Source of the DNA: Opitutaceae bacterium
GTDB taxonomy: Bacteria; Verrucomicrobiota; Verrucomicrobiia; Opitutales; Opitutaceae
NCBI GenBank assembly: GCA_027482185.1
Contig: JAIXWF010000007.1
Location: forward strand, 110,510-174,509
Length of the DNA: 64,000 bases
Reading direction: 5' to 3'
The stretch's first letter is position 1. The number at the start of each line of letters is the position of its first letter. The notes under the pieces are model-generated. The model had not been told where the DNA came from, ran no database searches, and worked only from the letters and a program-made list of their open reading frames with translations. This document shows positions 26,610 to 35,752 of this stretch, piece by piece. The translations under genes and the position numbers were made by a program.

Positions 26610-29011
26610 GCGGGCCGGGGACGGTCCGCCGCGCGCGGTGGTTCGAGGGAGCGCTCGTGGCCGCGGCGATGGCCGCGGTCGTGTGGTTTTTCAATTGGAC
26701 GACGGCGGCCAACGCCGGCTTCGACGACTGGGGCGACCTCGATTACTTCAAGCTGCTCGTGCGCGGCTGGAAGAAGGGCCAGCTCAACCTCGACATCGCG
26801 CCGAAGCCGGAGCTGCTGGCGCTCGCGGATCCCTACGATCCGGCGCAGAACGGCCCCTACAAGCTCGGCGACGCCACCCTGTACAAGGGAAAGTATTACA
26901 TCTATTTCGGCCCGGCGCCGGCCCTGACGGTGATGCTGCCCTGGAACCTGCTGACCGGCCGGGAAATGACGATGGGCGCGGCGGTCTTTGTGTTTTGCTG
27001 CGTGGGCTATTTCGCCGCGTGCGGACTTTGGCTCGCGCTCCGGCGGCGCTATTTCCCGGAAAGCCACCCGTTGGTCGCCCCGCTGGGCGTGCTCGCGCTC
27101 GGGTTCGGCACGCACCTGCTGGCGCTGGCGCAGCGGCCGATGATCTGGGAGCTGCCGATCTCGGCGGGCATCGCGTTCGCGTTGCTCGGGGCGACGGCGA
27201 TCTATGCGGCGGTGCACGGCCGGCGTCCGCTCCTGGCAATGGCGGCGGCGGGATTGTTTCTCGGCCTGGGCGTGGGTTCGCGGCCGACGATCCTGTTCGC
27301 CTCGGGCATGTTGCTCCTGCCGGTGTGGCTCGCGTGGCGGCAACGCGATCCGGCGCGGCCCGCGTGGTGGCAACTCGGCCTCGCCGGCGTCGTGCCGCTG
27401 GGGTTGTGCGGGCTCGCGATCATGGCGCACAACTACGCGCGTTTCGACAACCCGCTCGAGTGGGGCCAGAACTACCAGTTGTCCGGCGCCTACGAGGGCA
27501 AACTCGTCCATTTCGCGGCGCGGTTTTTCCCGCACAACGTGGGGGTTTACTTTTTCCAGCAGTTGCAATGGAGCGCGGACTTCCCGTTTGCGCGGGCGGT
27601 GGGCATCGAGATCAACCACATCAAGGACTACTTCGGCACCGAGGAAGTGGCCGGGCTGGCGGTGACGTTTCCCTACTTCTGGTTTTTGCTGGCGCTGCCG
27701 CTCGCCTGGTGGCGGCGCGGGCCGGGCGAGTTCGGCCGGCTCACGGCGGCGCTCGGCGGCTTGCTGGCCTACGCGGTGCCGGTCGGCGGCCTTGTGATGG
27801 CGTACTTTTCAACCACGACGCGCTACCAGACGGACTTCGCGGTCGTGACCGGCCTGCTCGCGTTGGTCGGCCTGCTGGCGGCGGAACGCGGGCTCCGGCT
27901 GGCGCGCCCGCGGCTGCGGTTTGCCGTCGTGGCGACGGCCGGAGCGGCGGTCGCGGTCACGGCCGTGATCGGCGTGCTCATGAGTTTCGACTACCACAGC
28001 CGGACGTTGCGGACGACGTCGCCCTTGGTCTGGCAGGCGTTGAACGGGCGGGCCGAGACCGGGCTGACGTGGGTGGGACAGAAACTCGATCTGTTGGACG
28101 GACCGCAGGTCCTGAAGGTTCGCTGGCGCCAACAGCCGGCCGGGACGGTCGAGAACGTCTGGGAGCCGGCGGATCCGCGCGCGGACGAACGCGTCGTGGT
28201 CGAGCACATCGGCGAGCGGCTGATCCGCTTCGGGTATGCGCGCGGGGCGGGGGCGGTCCGGTGGGGCCGGCCGCTGAAATGGGAAAACAACCACACGCAC
28301 ACGGTGGAGATCCAGGTGCCTTCGCTGCACCGGGCGGGGCGCACCGACCTCTGGGGCCGCTTGCGGGAACGCACGGAGTTCCGCCGCCGCACGAGCGTGG
28401 CGGTCTGGTTCAGCGGCGGCCGCGCGCTCGACGCGATCGTGCCGCCGTGGCCGGCCGATCTGCAGGCCGGGGGCCGGATCGCGCCCGGTTTTTCCGGCGA
28501 GGTGCGGGCGCGGACGACGCGGGCCTTCCGCGCGGACGAAGTGCCTTCGGGTTTGGTCGAGGAGTTTGCCAAACGCGGCGGCGTGCTGCGCTTCCGCGTC
28601 GTTTTTCCGGAGAAACTGCAGGAGGAGGGCGAGCCGCTGTTCGCCGCGGGCGCGCATTACCGTTCGAACATTCTCTTCGTCGAAAAGTGGGGCGACGGCA
28701 TCCGTTTCTCCTACGAGAACTACACGTTTCCCCGCGTGAATTCCGAGCCCTTCAAGCCGAACCCGGCTGGGCATTGGTTCGAACTGGAGATGGCGTCGTT
28801 CCGGCCGGAGGCTTTCGGCGTCGAAGGGACGGGCGACGTCGTCGTGCGCCTCGACGGCAAGGAAATGATCCGCACGCGGCAGGACGCGTATCCGTTTCCC
28901 TGGGGCCACGAGCGCATCGGGTGGAATCCCTTCGGGACCACCTGCGCGGTGGAGTTCCGCGGTTGGATTTACGAGGCGCGTTGGATCCAGCCGAAGCCGG
29001 CGACGGATTGA
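26606..29011 (+). CDS. Large polytopic membrane protein, GT-C glycosyltransferase-like, with extracytoplasmic domain
   Basis: 801 aa. The first half has about ten transmembrane helices (for example FEGALVAAAMAAVVWFF, AAVFVFCCVGYFAACGLWLAL, PLGVLALGFGTHLLALA, FAVVTGLLALVGLLAA). An acidic stretch, DDWGDLDYFKLLVRGWKKG, sits right after TM1, where GT-C enzymes place their catalytic Asp motif. The second half (from about residue 460) is soluble and beta-rich, with WRQQPAG, SVAVWFSGG and VVRLDGKEMIRTR. I do not recognise a named family. A GT-C-type transferase using a polyprenyl-linked sugar is an inference from topology. Translation is coupled to the FAD oxidase by an ATGA overlap. Confidence 0.6.
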   Translation: MSGPGTVRRARWFEGALVAAAMAAVVWFFNWTTAANAGFDDWGDLDYFKLLVRGWKKGQLNLDIAPKPELLALADPYDPAQNGPYKLGDATLYKGKYYIYFGPAPALTVMLPWNLLTGREMTMGAAVFVFCCVGYFAACGLWLALRRRYFPESHPLVAPLGVLALGFGTHLLALAQRPMIWELPISAGIAFALLGATAIYAAVHGRRPLLAMAAAGLFLGLGVGSRPTILFASGMLLLPVWLAWRQRDPARPAWWQLGLAGVVPLGLCGLAIMAHNYARFDNPLEWGQNYQLSGAYEGKLVHFAARFFPHNVGVYFFQQLQWSADFPFARAVGIEINHIKDYFGTEEVAGLAVTFPYFWFLLALPLAWWRRGPGEFGRLTAALGGLLAYAVPVGGLVMAYFSTTTRYQTDFAVVTGLLALVGLLAAERGLRLARPRLRFAVVATAGAAVAVTAVIGVLMSFDYHSRTLRTTSPLVWQALNGRAETGLTWVGQKLDLLDGPQVLKVRWRQQPAGTVENVWEPADPRADERVVVEHIGERLIRFGYARGAGAVRWGRPLKWENNHTHTVEIQVPSLHRAGRTDLWGRLRERTEFRRRTSVAVWFSGGRALDAIVPPWPADLQAGGRIAPGFSGEVRARTTRAFRADEVPSGLVEEFAKRGGVLRFRVVFPEKLQEEGEPLFAAGAHYRSNILFVEKWGDGIRFSYENYTFPRVNSEPFKPNPAGHWFELEMASFRPEAFGVEGTGDVVVRLDGKEMIRTRQDAYPFPWGHERIGWNPFGTTCAVEFRGWIYEARWIQPKPATD

Positions 29012-29379
29012 CGGGGGCGGATTCCGGGCGCCGGCGGTGAACCGGAGCCGGAGGTAAGGACAGGATTGACGGGACGGACGAGCCGGGAGGGACAGGATGG
29101 AAGGCGAAAGGCGGAAGGCGAAAATCGGAAAGGCGGGAAATTGGGAAAGCGGGAAACGGCCGGAAAGGCGGGAGGCGCCGATTCGGCGGGCCGGGTCCTA
29201 AAGCAAGGACAGGATTGACGGGACGGACGAGCCGGGAGGGACAGGACGGGCGGATGAAGGGCGAAAGGCGAAAGGCGGGATTCGCGGGCGCAGCGGTCTC
29301 TCGAATCCAAACTCCGAACTCCGAGGTAAGAACTCCGAACTCCAAACCCCGAACCCCAAACTCCGCGCCGCGCTCGCGC
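29012..29379. repeat. Convergent repeat-rich region R4
   Basis: 368 bp without a gene, made almost wholly of short-period repeats. A 42-bp perfect direct repeat occupies 29056-29097 and 29205-29246. Between the copies are units such as aggcgaa, aggcgga, aggcgaa. At 29310-29365 there are eight consecutive heptads (aactccg twice, aggtaag, aactccg, aactcca, aaccccg, aacccca, aactccg). It separates the convergent membrane protein and serine hydrolase genes. Confidence 0.85.
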
Positions 29380-30573
29380 CTATCGCGCGAGCGCGGCGGC
29401 GGCGGCTTCCTGGAAGGCGAGGCGGACGGGGCTGCCGTCGCTGTTCTTGAAGTTCGAGCGCTGCACCATGAGCAGGTAGGCGACGCCCTTCACGGGATCG
29501 ATCCAGGCCTGCGTGCCCCAGGCGCCGCCGTGGCCGAAGGTGCCGGGCGACAACATCGCGGCGAGGCCGGGGTGCGGCGTCTTGAGGACGCAGGTGCCGA
29601 GGCCCCAGCCGTAGTTCGCGCCGCGGCGGCCCCATTCCTCGGTCTGAAAGAAACCCGTCGCGAGGTCGCCCGTCTGCACGCCGGAGAGGATGGCCATCGC
29701 CGGTTCGCTGAGGAGGCGCTTGCCGCCGAAGGTGCCGCGGTTCAGCAGCATTTGGCAGAAGCGCGCGTAGTCGTTGGGCGTGGAGTAGAGGCCGCCGTTG
29801 CCCTGGGGCGGGCGTTCCTTCGGGCCGTATTCGGCGCGGGGCTTGGCGGGGGCGAGGGCGCCGGTGTCCTTGTTTTTCTCATACGCGACGGCGAGGCGGG
29901 CGCGGTGTTCGGCGGTCGGATAGAAGGTCGTGTCCTTCATCCCCAACGGCGCGAAGAGCCGCTCGGCGAGAAAGTCGTCGAAGGGCCGGCCCGAGACGAC
30001 CTCGACGATGCGGCCGGCGAGGTTGATGCCGGATTGGCAATAGCGCCATTGGCTGCCCGGCTCGAATTGCATCTTGGCGGCGAGCCAGGCCGGCACGAGG
30101 TCCGCGAGGGTGCGCGCTTTCAGGGTGTCTTCGGACTTCGCTTCGCCCAGGCCCGAGGTGTGCGTGAGGATCTGGAGAATCGTGAGGTTGGCCGGTTGGC
30201 CCGACGGCGTCTTGAGGTTGGCGAACTCGGGCACGTACTTCGCGACGGGGTCGGTGACCTTCAGTTTGCCTTCGTCCTGCAGCATCAGGACGGCCGTGGC
30301 GGTGATCGGCTTCGACATCGAGGCGATCCAGAAAACGGAATCCGGCGCGATGGCGCGGCCCGTGGCGCGGTCGGCGAGACCGGTCGAGGCCTGGTGCAAG
30401 ATGCGGTCCTTCGTCAGCACCATGGTCACGGCGCCGGCGACTTCGTCGTTCGCAATCTGGGCCTGCATCGCGGCGGCGATGCCGGGCAACTCCGGGGCCG
30501 CGCTCAGGCGGACGGCGGCCAGGAGGCCGAGGGCGGAGAGGGCGGGGCGGAGGAAGCGGACGGAGCGGGGCAT
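29380..30573 (-). CDS. Exported serine hydrolase (beta-lactamase/DD-peptidase fold)
   Basis: 397 aa with a signal peptide (LSALGLLAAVRLSAA). The penicillin-binding-protein fold is indicated by the nucleophile motif SMSK (in FWIASMSKPITATAV), a second-motif tyrosine in WRYCQSGINLAG (YxS instead of the usual YxN), and GHGGAWGTQ in place of KTG, as in esterase/AmpH-like members. ILTHTSGLGEAKSEDT and FAPLGMKDTTFYPT are typical of Beta-lactamase (PF00144) proteins. Most of these act as carboxylesterases or peptidases rather than resistance enzymes. The ATG at 30573 sits before the signal peptide. It is divergent from the SMC gene. Confidence 0.88.
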   Translation of the reverse strand: MPRSVRFLRPALSALGLLAAVRLSAAPELPGIAAAMQAQIANDEVAGAVTMVLTKDRILHQASTGLADRATGRAIAPDSVFWIASMSKPITATAVLMLQDEGKLKVTDPVAKYVPEFANLKTPSGQPANLTILQILTHTSGLGEAKSEDTLKARTLADLVPAWLAAKMQFEPGSQWRYCQSGINLAGRIVEVVSGRPFDDFLAERLFAPLGMKDTTFYPTAEHRARLAVAYEKNKDTGALAPAKPRAEYGPKERPPQGNGGLYSTPNDYARFCQMLLNRGTFGGKRLLSEPAMAILSGVQTGDLATGFFQTEEWGRRGANYGWGLGTCVLKTPHPGLAAMLSPGTFGHGGAWGTQAWIDPVKGVAYLLMVQRSNFKNSDGSPVRLAFQEAAAAALAR

Positions 30574-30744
30574 GGCGGGGCGGGGTTGCGGGGTGCGGAC
30601 GGCGAAAGCAAAGGCCCGGACCGCGCCGCGGCGCGAGCGTTTTTCCCGGTTTTTCCGTCGGGAACAGCCTGTGAACAACCTCTCCGGTTTTTCCGTTGCG
30701 GGGGAGGGGTGCCGCCGTTGAATGACGACCCTTTCCCAACCCGC

Positions 30745-33700
30745 ATGTATCTCAAGGCGCTCAAGCTCCACGGTTTTAAAAGCTTTGCCGACCCCACCAC
30801 GCTTCGCTTCGAACCGGGAGTCACGGCCATCGTCGGCCCCAACGGTTGCGGCAAATCCAACGTCGCCGATTCGATCCGCTGGGTGCTCGGCGAACAGAGC
30901 GCCAAGGCCCTGCGCGGCGGCAAGATGCAGGACGTCATTTTCGAGGGCGCCGACACCCGCAAGCCCGCGCAGATCTGCGAAGTTTCGCTGCTGCTGACCG
31001 ACTGCGAGAAACAGCTCGGCTCCGAGTACCACGAGATCGAGATCATGCGCCGCGTGCACCGCGACGGCCAGAGCGAGTACGCGTTCAACGGCCAGCCCTG
31101 CCGTCTCAAGGACATCCAAAAACTCTTCATGGATACCGGCATCGGCCGGACCAGCTACTCGATCATGGCGCAGGGCCAGATCGACCAGATCCTTTCTTCC
31201 AAACCCGAGGAGCGCCGCGCCGTCTTCGAGGAAGCCGCCGGCATCACGAAGTACAAATCGCAGCGCCGCGAGGCGATGCAGAAGCTGGCGTTGACGGACC
31301 AGAACATGGCCCGCGTGGCCGACGTCATCGGCGAGGTCGGCCGCCAAATCGGCAGTCTCCGCCGCCAGGCGTCCAAGGCGATGCGTTACAAGCGGCTCAG
31401 CCACCGCCTGCGCCACCTCGCGCTCGCGTGGAGCGGCTACCAGCACGCGCAGCTCTCGGCCACGCTCGGCGAACTTGAAACAAAGGTCGCCGCCCTGCGC
31501 GCCGCCGCGGACGAACGCCGTTCCAATCTCGAAACCCAGGAATCCGCCCTCACCGAAAAACGCGCGCACCGCAGCCGCCTCAACCAGCGCGTGCAGGACG
31601 CGCAGCAGGCCGTCTTCGACCTGCGCTCGCAGCGCGAGGCCGCGGAAAACGCCGCCAACCTTGCCCAGATCAAGCGCACCGGACTCGAGGATCGTCTCGG
31701 TTCCTCCCAGGCCAATCTCGGCGAAATCGAGATGCAGCTCCGCGAAGTCTCGGCCCAGGTCGACACCGGCGCCTCCGACAAGCAGATCCAGCTCGAATTG
31801 CTCGGCGGCAGCGACGCCGTCTTCCAGGAACGCAACCGCGAGCTCACCGTCGTCGAGGGCGAGCTGAGCCGGCTCGAGCAGGAGCTCAACCAGGCGAAGT
31901 TCCATTTGCTCCAGATCGAGAGTTCCGTCGCGCGGCTCCGCACCGACTGCTCCGGCTACGAGGTCGACCAGAAGACGAGCGTGCACAAACACGATTCGCT
32001 CGCCCAGGAACTCGAGGGCGTGCGCCAGCAGCAATCCGCCGCCGCCCAGCTCGTCGCCGAGATCGACGCGCGGCTCGAGGAAGCGCAGGCCGAAAAATCC
32101 CGTGCGCACAACGACACCGTCGTCGCCCAGCAGACCATCGCCGACCTGACGCGCGAGTTCCGCGACGCGCAGCGCAAGCTGCAGGACATCGACCGCCAGC
32201 TCGCGCAACGCACCGCCCGCCTGCGGCTGCTCCAGCAATTGCAGGAAAAGTGGGAAGGCTTCGGCGAAGGCGCCAAGGCCGTCCTCCAGGGACGTCTCGA
32301 AGGCGCGCTGCAGGGCGCCAAGGTCGCGCCGATCATGCACGGCCTCGCCGTGAAGCCCGAGAGCGGCAAGGCCGTCGAGGCCATCCTCGGCAATGCCGCG
32401 GAAGCCATCAGCGTCAGCGATCTCTCCACCGCCCAGCGCATCTTGGCCCAATTGGAAACCGAGCAGATCGGTTCCGCGGTACTTCGCGTCACCGAGATCG
32501 GTCTTCGTTCAGAGGGATTTTTCGAATTGCCGCCGGGCCTTGTGCCCGCGGTGGACGCAGTCAGCGAAACCGAGGCCGGCCACCCGGCCCTCGGCGTCCT
32601 GCGCGAATCCTACATCGCGGACGACCTGAATGCGTTTCTTGAATTCTGGAAAGCCAACCCCGGTTTTGCGTTCCTCGCCGTCGCCACGCGCAAGGGCGAC
32701 CTCGTCGACCGCCGCGGCCTCGTCTACGGCGGCCACCACAGCAGCAAGCGCGCGGCGCACAGCATCGTGCAGCGCGAGATCGACCTGCGCGAAACCGCCA
32801 AGGCCCTCGCCGACGACCAGAAGGCGCACGACGACCAGAAGGCCGTCATCGACGCCCTCAATCTTCGCCTGACGGAGGCCGAGCAACTGCTCGAGCAACG
32901 CCGCGCCGACGTCCTTGCCGCCACGCAGACGCTCGCGTCCGTGCAGGCCGAGCAGCGCAACGCGCAGCGCAACGCCGACGACACCGCCAACCGCCTCGCG
33001 CGGATGGAGAACGAACTCGGCGCGCTCGAACAGTCCCGCAACGAGGCGCATGCCCGCTGGGAAAAGGCGCAGGCCGCCCTCGCGGAGGCCGACGGCACCG
33101 CCGCCGCGCAACGCGAGACCATCCAGCGGCTCGAGACCCGCATCGTCGAGGTCCGCACGGACCGCGACGTGAAACGCGAAACCCTCGCTCAGGCCCGCCT
33201 CGAACTCGCGGAGCGCCGCCAGAAGATCGAGGTGCTCGACCGCGGCCTCGGCGAAATGGAACGCCGCCGCCAGCAACTCAGCGAACTGCTCGTGCAGCGC
33301 CAGACCGAGATCGAATCCTGGACCGCGCAGATCGACGAATTGGAGCAGACCTCCGCCGCGCAGCGCGCCCGCGCCGCCGAACTCGCCGAGACCTTCGGCG
33401 TGGCGCAGGACCAGGTCGAACAGGTGCGCGTCGAGCTGGTGGACGTCGAAAAGGCGATCCACGCGCTCGAGTCCGCCCAGACCGCGGTGCGCGACGAATC
33501 CGAGAACGCCCACGACCAGCTCAGCGCCCACGAGGTGAAGCTGGCCGAGAACCGCCAGCGCGCGCAGTTCATCGCGGAGGAAATCACCCGCGAGTTTTCC
33601 CTCGATATCTCCGGCATCGAATGGCGCCGCCAGCTGTGGCGGGCCGACGACGAGCCCGAGGGCATCAAGGTGCTCGACCTCGACGAGGACGACGACGAAG

Positions 33701-34608
33701 GCGGCGCCGCGCCGGCCCCCGCGCCCGAGCCCGCGCCGGCGGCCGAACCCACGGCCGAAGGCGCCGAGGCCGCCGCCGCGCCGACCAAACGCCGCCGCAA
33801 GAAGAAGGAAGCCCGCGGCGAGCCGACCGAGGACGATCTGAAGGCGTTGGACGGCACCGACTGGACGGCGATCAAGGCCGAGGTCGACGCCCTGCGCCAG
33901 CGCCTCAACAGCATGGGCGCGGTCAACCTCGTCGCCATCGAGGAGTATGCGGAGCTCAAGCAGCGCCACGATTTCCTCGCCGGCCAGGTCAACGACCTCA
34001 CCACGGCGAAGGCCGAGCTGATGAAGGCGATCGACGAGATCAACCAGACCTCGATGCAGCAGTTCCAGGTCACCTTCGAGCAGATCAAAAAGAACTTCGA
34101 GTACACGTTCCACACGCTGTTCGGCGGCGGCCGCGCGCACCTGGAATTGATCCAGGCCGAGGATATCCTCGAGAGCGGCATCGAGATCGTGGCCCAGCCC
34201 CCGGGCACCAAGCTCAAGGGCATCACGCTCCTCTCCGGCGGCCAGAAAACGCTCACCGCCGTCGCGCTGCTCTTCGCGCTCTACATGGTGAAGCCGTCGC
34301 CGTTCTGCTTGCTCGACGAACTCGACGCGCCGCTCGACGAATCAAACATCGGCCGCTTCACGGACCTGCTCAAGAAGTTCGTCCACGAGTCCCAGTTCAT
34401 CATCATCACGCACAACAAGCGCACCGTCTCGGCGGCCAAGGCGATCTACGGCGTGACGATGGAGGAACGCGGCGTCTCGAAGACGGTGTCGATGCGCTTC
34501 AACCAGGAGCGCGGCGAGGCCGAGGCCCAGCCGATGAACATCGCGGAATCCGTCCGCGGCACGCAGCTGCCCCCGGCCAAGCCGGCGGCCGCGCCCGTGC
34601 CGGCGTGA
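30745..34608 (+). CDS. smc: Chromosome partition protein SMC with an acidic/Pro-Ala neck insertion
   Basis: 1287 aa, somewhat longer than the usual ~1170-1200. The N-terminal head has MYLKALKLHGFKSFAD and Walker A GPNGCGKSN (about residues 32-40). Coiled coils of roughly 170-480 and 680-960 flank a hinge near 520-660 (ILGNAAEAISV, DRRGLVYGG). The C-terminal head has the ABC signature LLSGGQKTL (about 1162) and Walker B FCLLDELDAPLD (about 1186). Just before the MGAVNLVAIEEY motif (1056), about 65 residues (roughly 967-1030) form a charged, Ala/Pro-rich insertion with an acidic run and then a KRRRKKK cluster. SMC compacts and segregates the chromosome with ScpA/B, which are not in the window. 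Confidence 0.95.
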   Translation: MYLKALKLHGFKSFADPTTLRFEPGVTAIVGPNGCGKSNVADSIRWVLGEQSAKALRGGKMQDVIFEGADTRKPAQICEVSLLLTDCEKQLGSEYHEIEIMRRVHRDGQSEYAFNGQPCRLKDIQKLFMDTGIGRTSYSIMAQGQIDQILSSKPEERRAVFEEAAGITKYKSQRREAMQKLALTDQNMARVADVIGEVGRQIGSLRRQASKAMRYKRLSHRLRHLALAWSGYQHAQLSATLGELETKVAALRAAADERRSNLETQESALTEKRAHRSRLNQRVQDAQQAVFDLRSQREAAENAANLAQIKRTGLEDRLGSSQANLGEIEMQLREVSAQVDTGASDKQIQLELLGGSDAVFQERNRELTVVEGELSRLEQELNQAKFHLLQIESSVARLRTDCSGYEVDQKTSVHKHDSLAQELEGVRQQQSAAAQLVAEIDARLEEAQAEKSRAHNDTVVAQQTIADLTREFRDAQRKLQDIDRQLAQRTARLRLLQQLQEKWEGFGEGAKAVLQGRLEGALQGAKVAPIMHGLAVKPESGKAVEAILGNAAEAISVSDLSTAQRILAQLETEQIGSAVLRVTEIGLRSEGFFELPPGLVPAVDAVSETEAGHPALGVLRESYIADDLNAFLEFWKANPGFAFLAVATRKGDLVDRRGLVYGGHHSSKRAAHSIVQREIDLRETAKALADDQKAHDDQKAVIDALNLRLTEAEQLLEQRRADVLAATQTLASVQAEQRNAQRNADDTANRLARMENELGALEQSRNEAHARWEKAQAALAEADGTAAAQRETIQRLETRIVEVRTDRDVKRETLAQARLELAERRQKIEVLDRGLGEMERRRQQLSELLVQRQTEIESWTAQIDELEQTSAAQRARAAELAETFGVAQDQVEQVRVELVDVEKAIHALESAQTAVRDESENAHDQLSAHEVKLAENRQRAQFIAEEITREFSLDISGIEWRRQLWRADDEPEGIKVLDLDEDDDEGGAAPAPAPEPAPAAEPTAEGAEAAAAPTKRRRKKKEARGEPTEDDLKALDGTDWTAIKAEVDALRQRLNSMGAVNLVAIEEYAELKQRHDFLAGQVNDLTTAKAELMKAIDEINQTSMQQFQVTFEQIKKNFEYTFHTLFGGGRAHLELIQAEDILESGIEIVAQPPGTKLKGITLLSGGQKTLTAVALLFALYMVKPSPFCLLDELDAPLDESNIGRFTDLLKKFVHESQFIIITHNKRTVSAAKAIYGVTMEERGVSKTVSMRFNQERGEAEAQPMNIAESVRGTQLPPAKPAAAPVPA

Positions 34609-34618
34609 GGGGGAGGGA

Positions 34619-34653
34619 GTTGAGCGTTGGGAGCTGAGCGTTGAGAGATCGGA
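34619..34653. repeat. Heptad repeat island R5
   Basis: Five consecutive heptads: gttgagc, gttggga, gctgagc, gttgaga, gatcgga. It lies just after the SMC stop and before the GNAT gene, both on the plus strand, and has the same architecture and terminal gatcgga unit as R1. Confidence 0.75.
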
Positions 34654-34711
34654 CTTCGCGGACGGCCGCGGGGCGATATCTCCCGGCTTGGTTCCCGGTG
34701 CCGCGTTCTTG

Positions 34712-35266
34712 ATGAAGGCGGAATTTGCCAAGCCCAACCGCGACCGCCGGACCGTGCCGGTGCTGCTTACGCCGCGGCTGCGGTTGCGGCCGTTGGCGGC
34801 GGGCCGCGACGCGGCCTTCATCCGCGAGTTGGTCAACGAGCCCGGTTGGCTGCGGCACATCGGCGACCGCGGGATCCGCACGCTCGCCGCGGCGCGGACC
34901 TACGTGCGGCAGGGGCCGCGGGCGATGTATTCGGAATTCGGATTCGGGTTGCTCGCGGTCGAGCGGCGGCGCGGCGGGGCAACGATTGGCATCTGCGGGC
35001 TGATCAAGCGCCCGACGCTCGACGACATCGATCTCGGGTACGCGTTGCTCGCGCGGCACGAGGGGCGGGGCTATGCGGCCGAGGCGGCGGCGGCCGTGCT
35101 CGCCGACGGCGAGCAGCGGCTCGGCTTGGGGCGAGTCGTTGCGATCACCTCGCCCGACAACACGCGTTCGATCCGGCTGCTGGAGAAACTCGGGTTCCGG
35201 TTCGAGCGGAGGCTGCGGCTCAAGCCGGACGGACCGGAGAGCAGACTCTTTGTCCGCCAGGGTTGA
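34712..35266 (+). CDS. GNAT acetyltransferase (RimJ/RimL-like)
   Basis: 184 aa. The fold is recognised from LLTPRLRLRPLAAGRDAAFIREL at the start, DIDLGYALLARHEGRGYAAEAAAAV (with the acetyl-CoA-binding RGYAAEA variant of the Q/RxxGxG/A loop) and TSPDNTRSIRLLEKLGFRFERRL near the end. This is the RimJ/RimL branch, which acetylates N-terminal amines of ribosomal proteins or small molecules. The substrate is unknown. The ATG at 34712 was chosen over an in-frame upstream codon at 34688; the first conserved residues follow about 18 residues later. Preceded by heptad island R5. Confidence 0.88.
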   Translation: MKAEFAKPNRDRRTVPVLLTPRLRLRPLAAGRDAAFIRELVNEPGWLRHIGDRGIRTLAAARTYVRQGPRAMYSEFGFGLLAVERRRGGATIGICGLIKRPTLDDIDLGYALLARHEGRGYAAEAAAAVLADGEQRLGLGRVVAITSPDNTRSIRLLEKLGFRFERRLRLKPDGPESRLFVRQG

Positions 35267-35285
35267 GTTCGGAATCGGGCGTTGG

Positions 35286-35357
35286 AACCACGGATTGCCC
35301 GGATGGGCATGGATGAAATGGCGGTCGGGATCCGTGTGATCGGTGCCATCCGTGGTT
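35286..35357. repeat. Intergenic inverted repeat R6
   Basis: AACCACGGAT (35286-35295) is the exact reverse complement of ATCCGTGGTT (35348-35357). Between them are CGGAT-like words (cccggatgggcatggatg; gggatccgtgtgatcgg) that extend the imperfect pairing. It lies in the convergent gap between the GNAT and BamE-like genes and could act as a bidirectional transcription end, though it lacks T runs. Confidence 0.6.
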
Positions 35358-35395
35358 GGATCGAACTGCCCGATGCACGTTGAACGCGGTCGCGC

Positions 35396-35752
35396 TCACG
35401 CGACGGTGCGCACGGGGCCGGCCAGTTCGCGGCGCAGGTCGGCGGCGGCGATGGCGCGAACGAGGGCGACGCGGCCGTCTTTGAAGCAGATCGCGAGGGT
35501 GTCGAAGCGGCCGAATTCGCGGCGGCGCTCCGGCGGGATACAGTTCCGGTAGACCCAGACATCGGCGCCAACGGGCTCTGGGGTCTGCCCGACGATGAAG
35601 CGCACGTCGGCTGGCGTCATGCCGATCCGGATTTGGTCGAAGGGGGCGGGCAGGACGGCGACGTCCTGGATGCGGGGAGGAACGGAGACGGAGGTCGCGG
35701 CCGCGAGGGCCGGGGCGAGCAGAACGAGGAGGAGGGCGCGGGTGAGTTTCAT
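35396..35752 (-). CDS. Small exported BamE/SmpA-like protein
   Basis: 118 aa with a signal peptide (LTRALLLVLLAPALAAA). The mature part contains FDQIRIGMTPADVRFIVGQTPEPVGADVWVYRN. This GMT..DV....G.P....WxY pattern is shared by BamE/SmpA-OmlA and BLIP-like folds, which dock onto outer-membrane machinery or enzymes. There is no lipobox cysteine, so it is predicted to be soluble in the periplasm. The ATG at 35752 was chosen because it opens the signal peptide; the frame continues upstream without conservation. No operon partner; function unknown. Confidence 0.65.
   Translation of the reverse strand: MKLTRALLLVLLAPALAAATSVSVPPRIQDVAVLPAPFDQIRIGMTPADVRFIVGQTPEPVGADVWVYRNCIPPERRREFGRFDTLAICFKDGRVALVRAIAAADLRRELAGPVRTVA

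Noticed and set aside
29310..29365. A CRISPR-like array of short repeats
   Set aside because: Units are seven bases with no spacers and no cas genes nearby; it belongs to the heptad repeat class.
29380..30573. A true antibiotic-inactivating beta-lactamase
   Set aside because: The third motif is HGG rather than KTG and the second is YCQ/S, which is the pattern of esterase or peptidase relatives.
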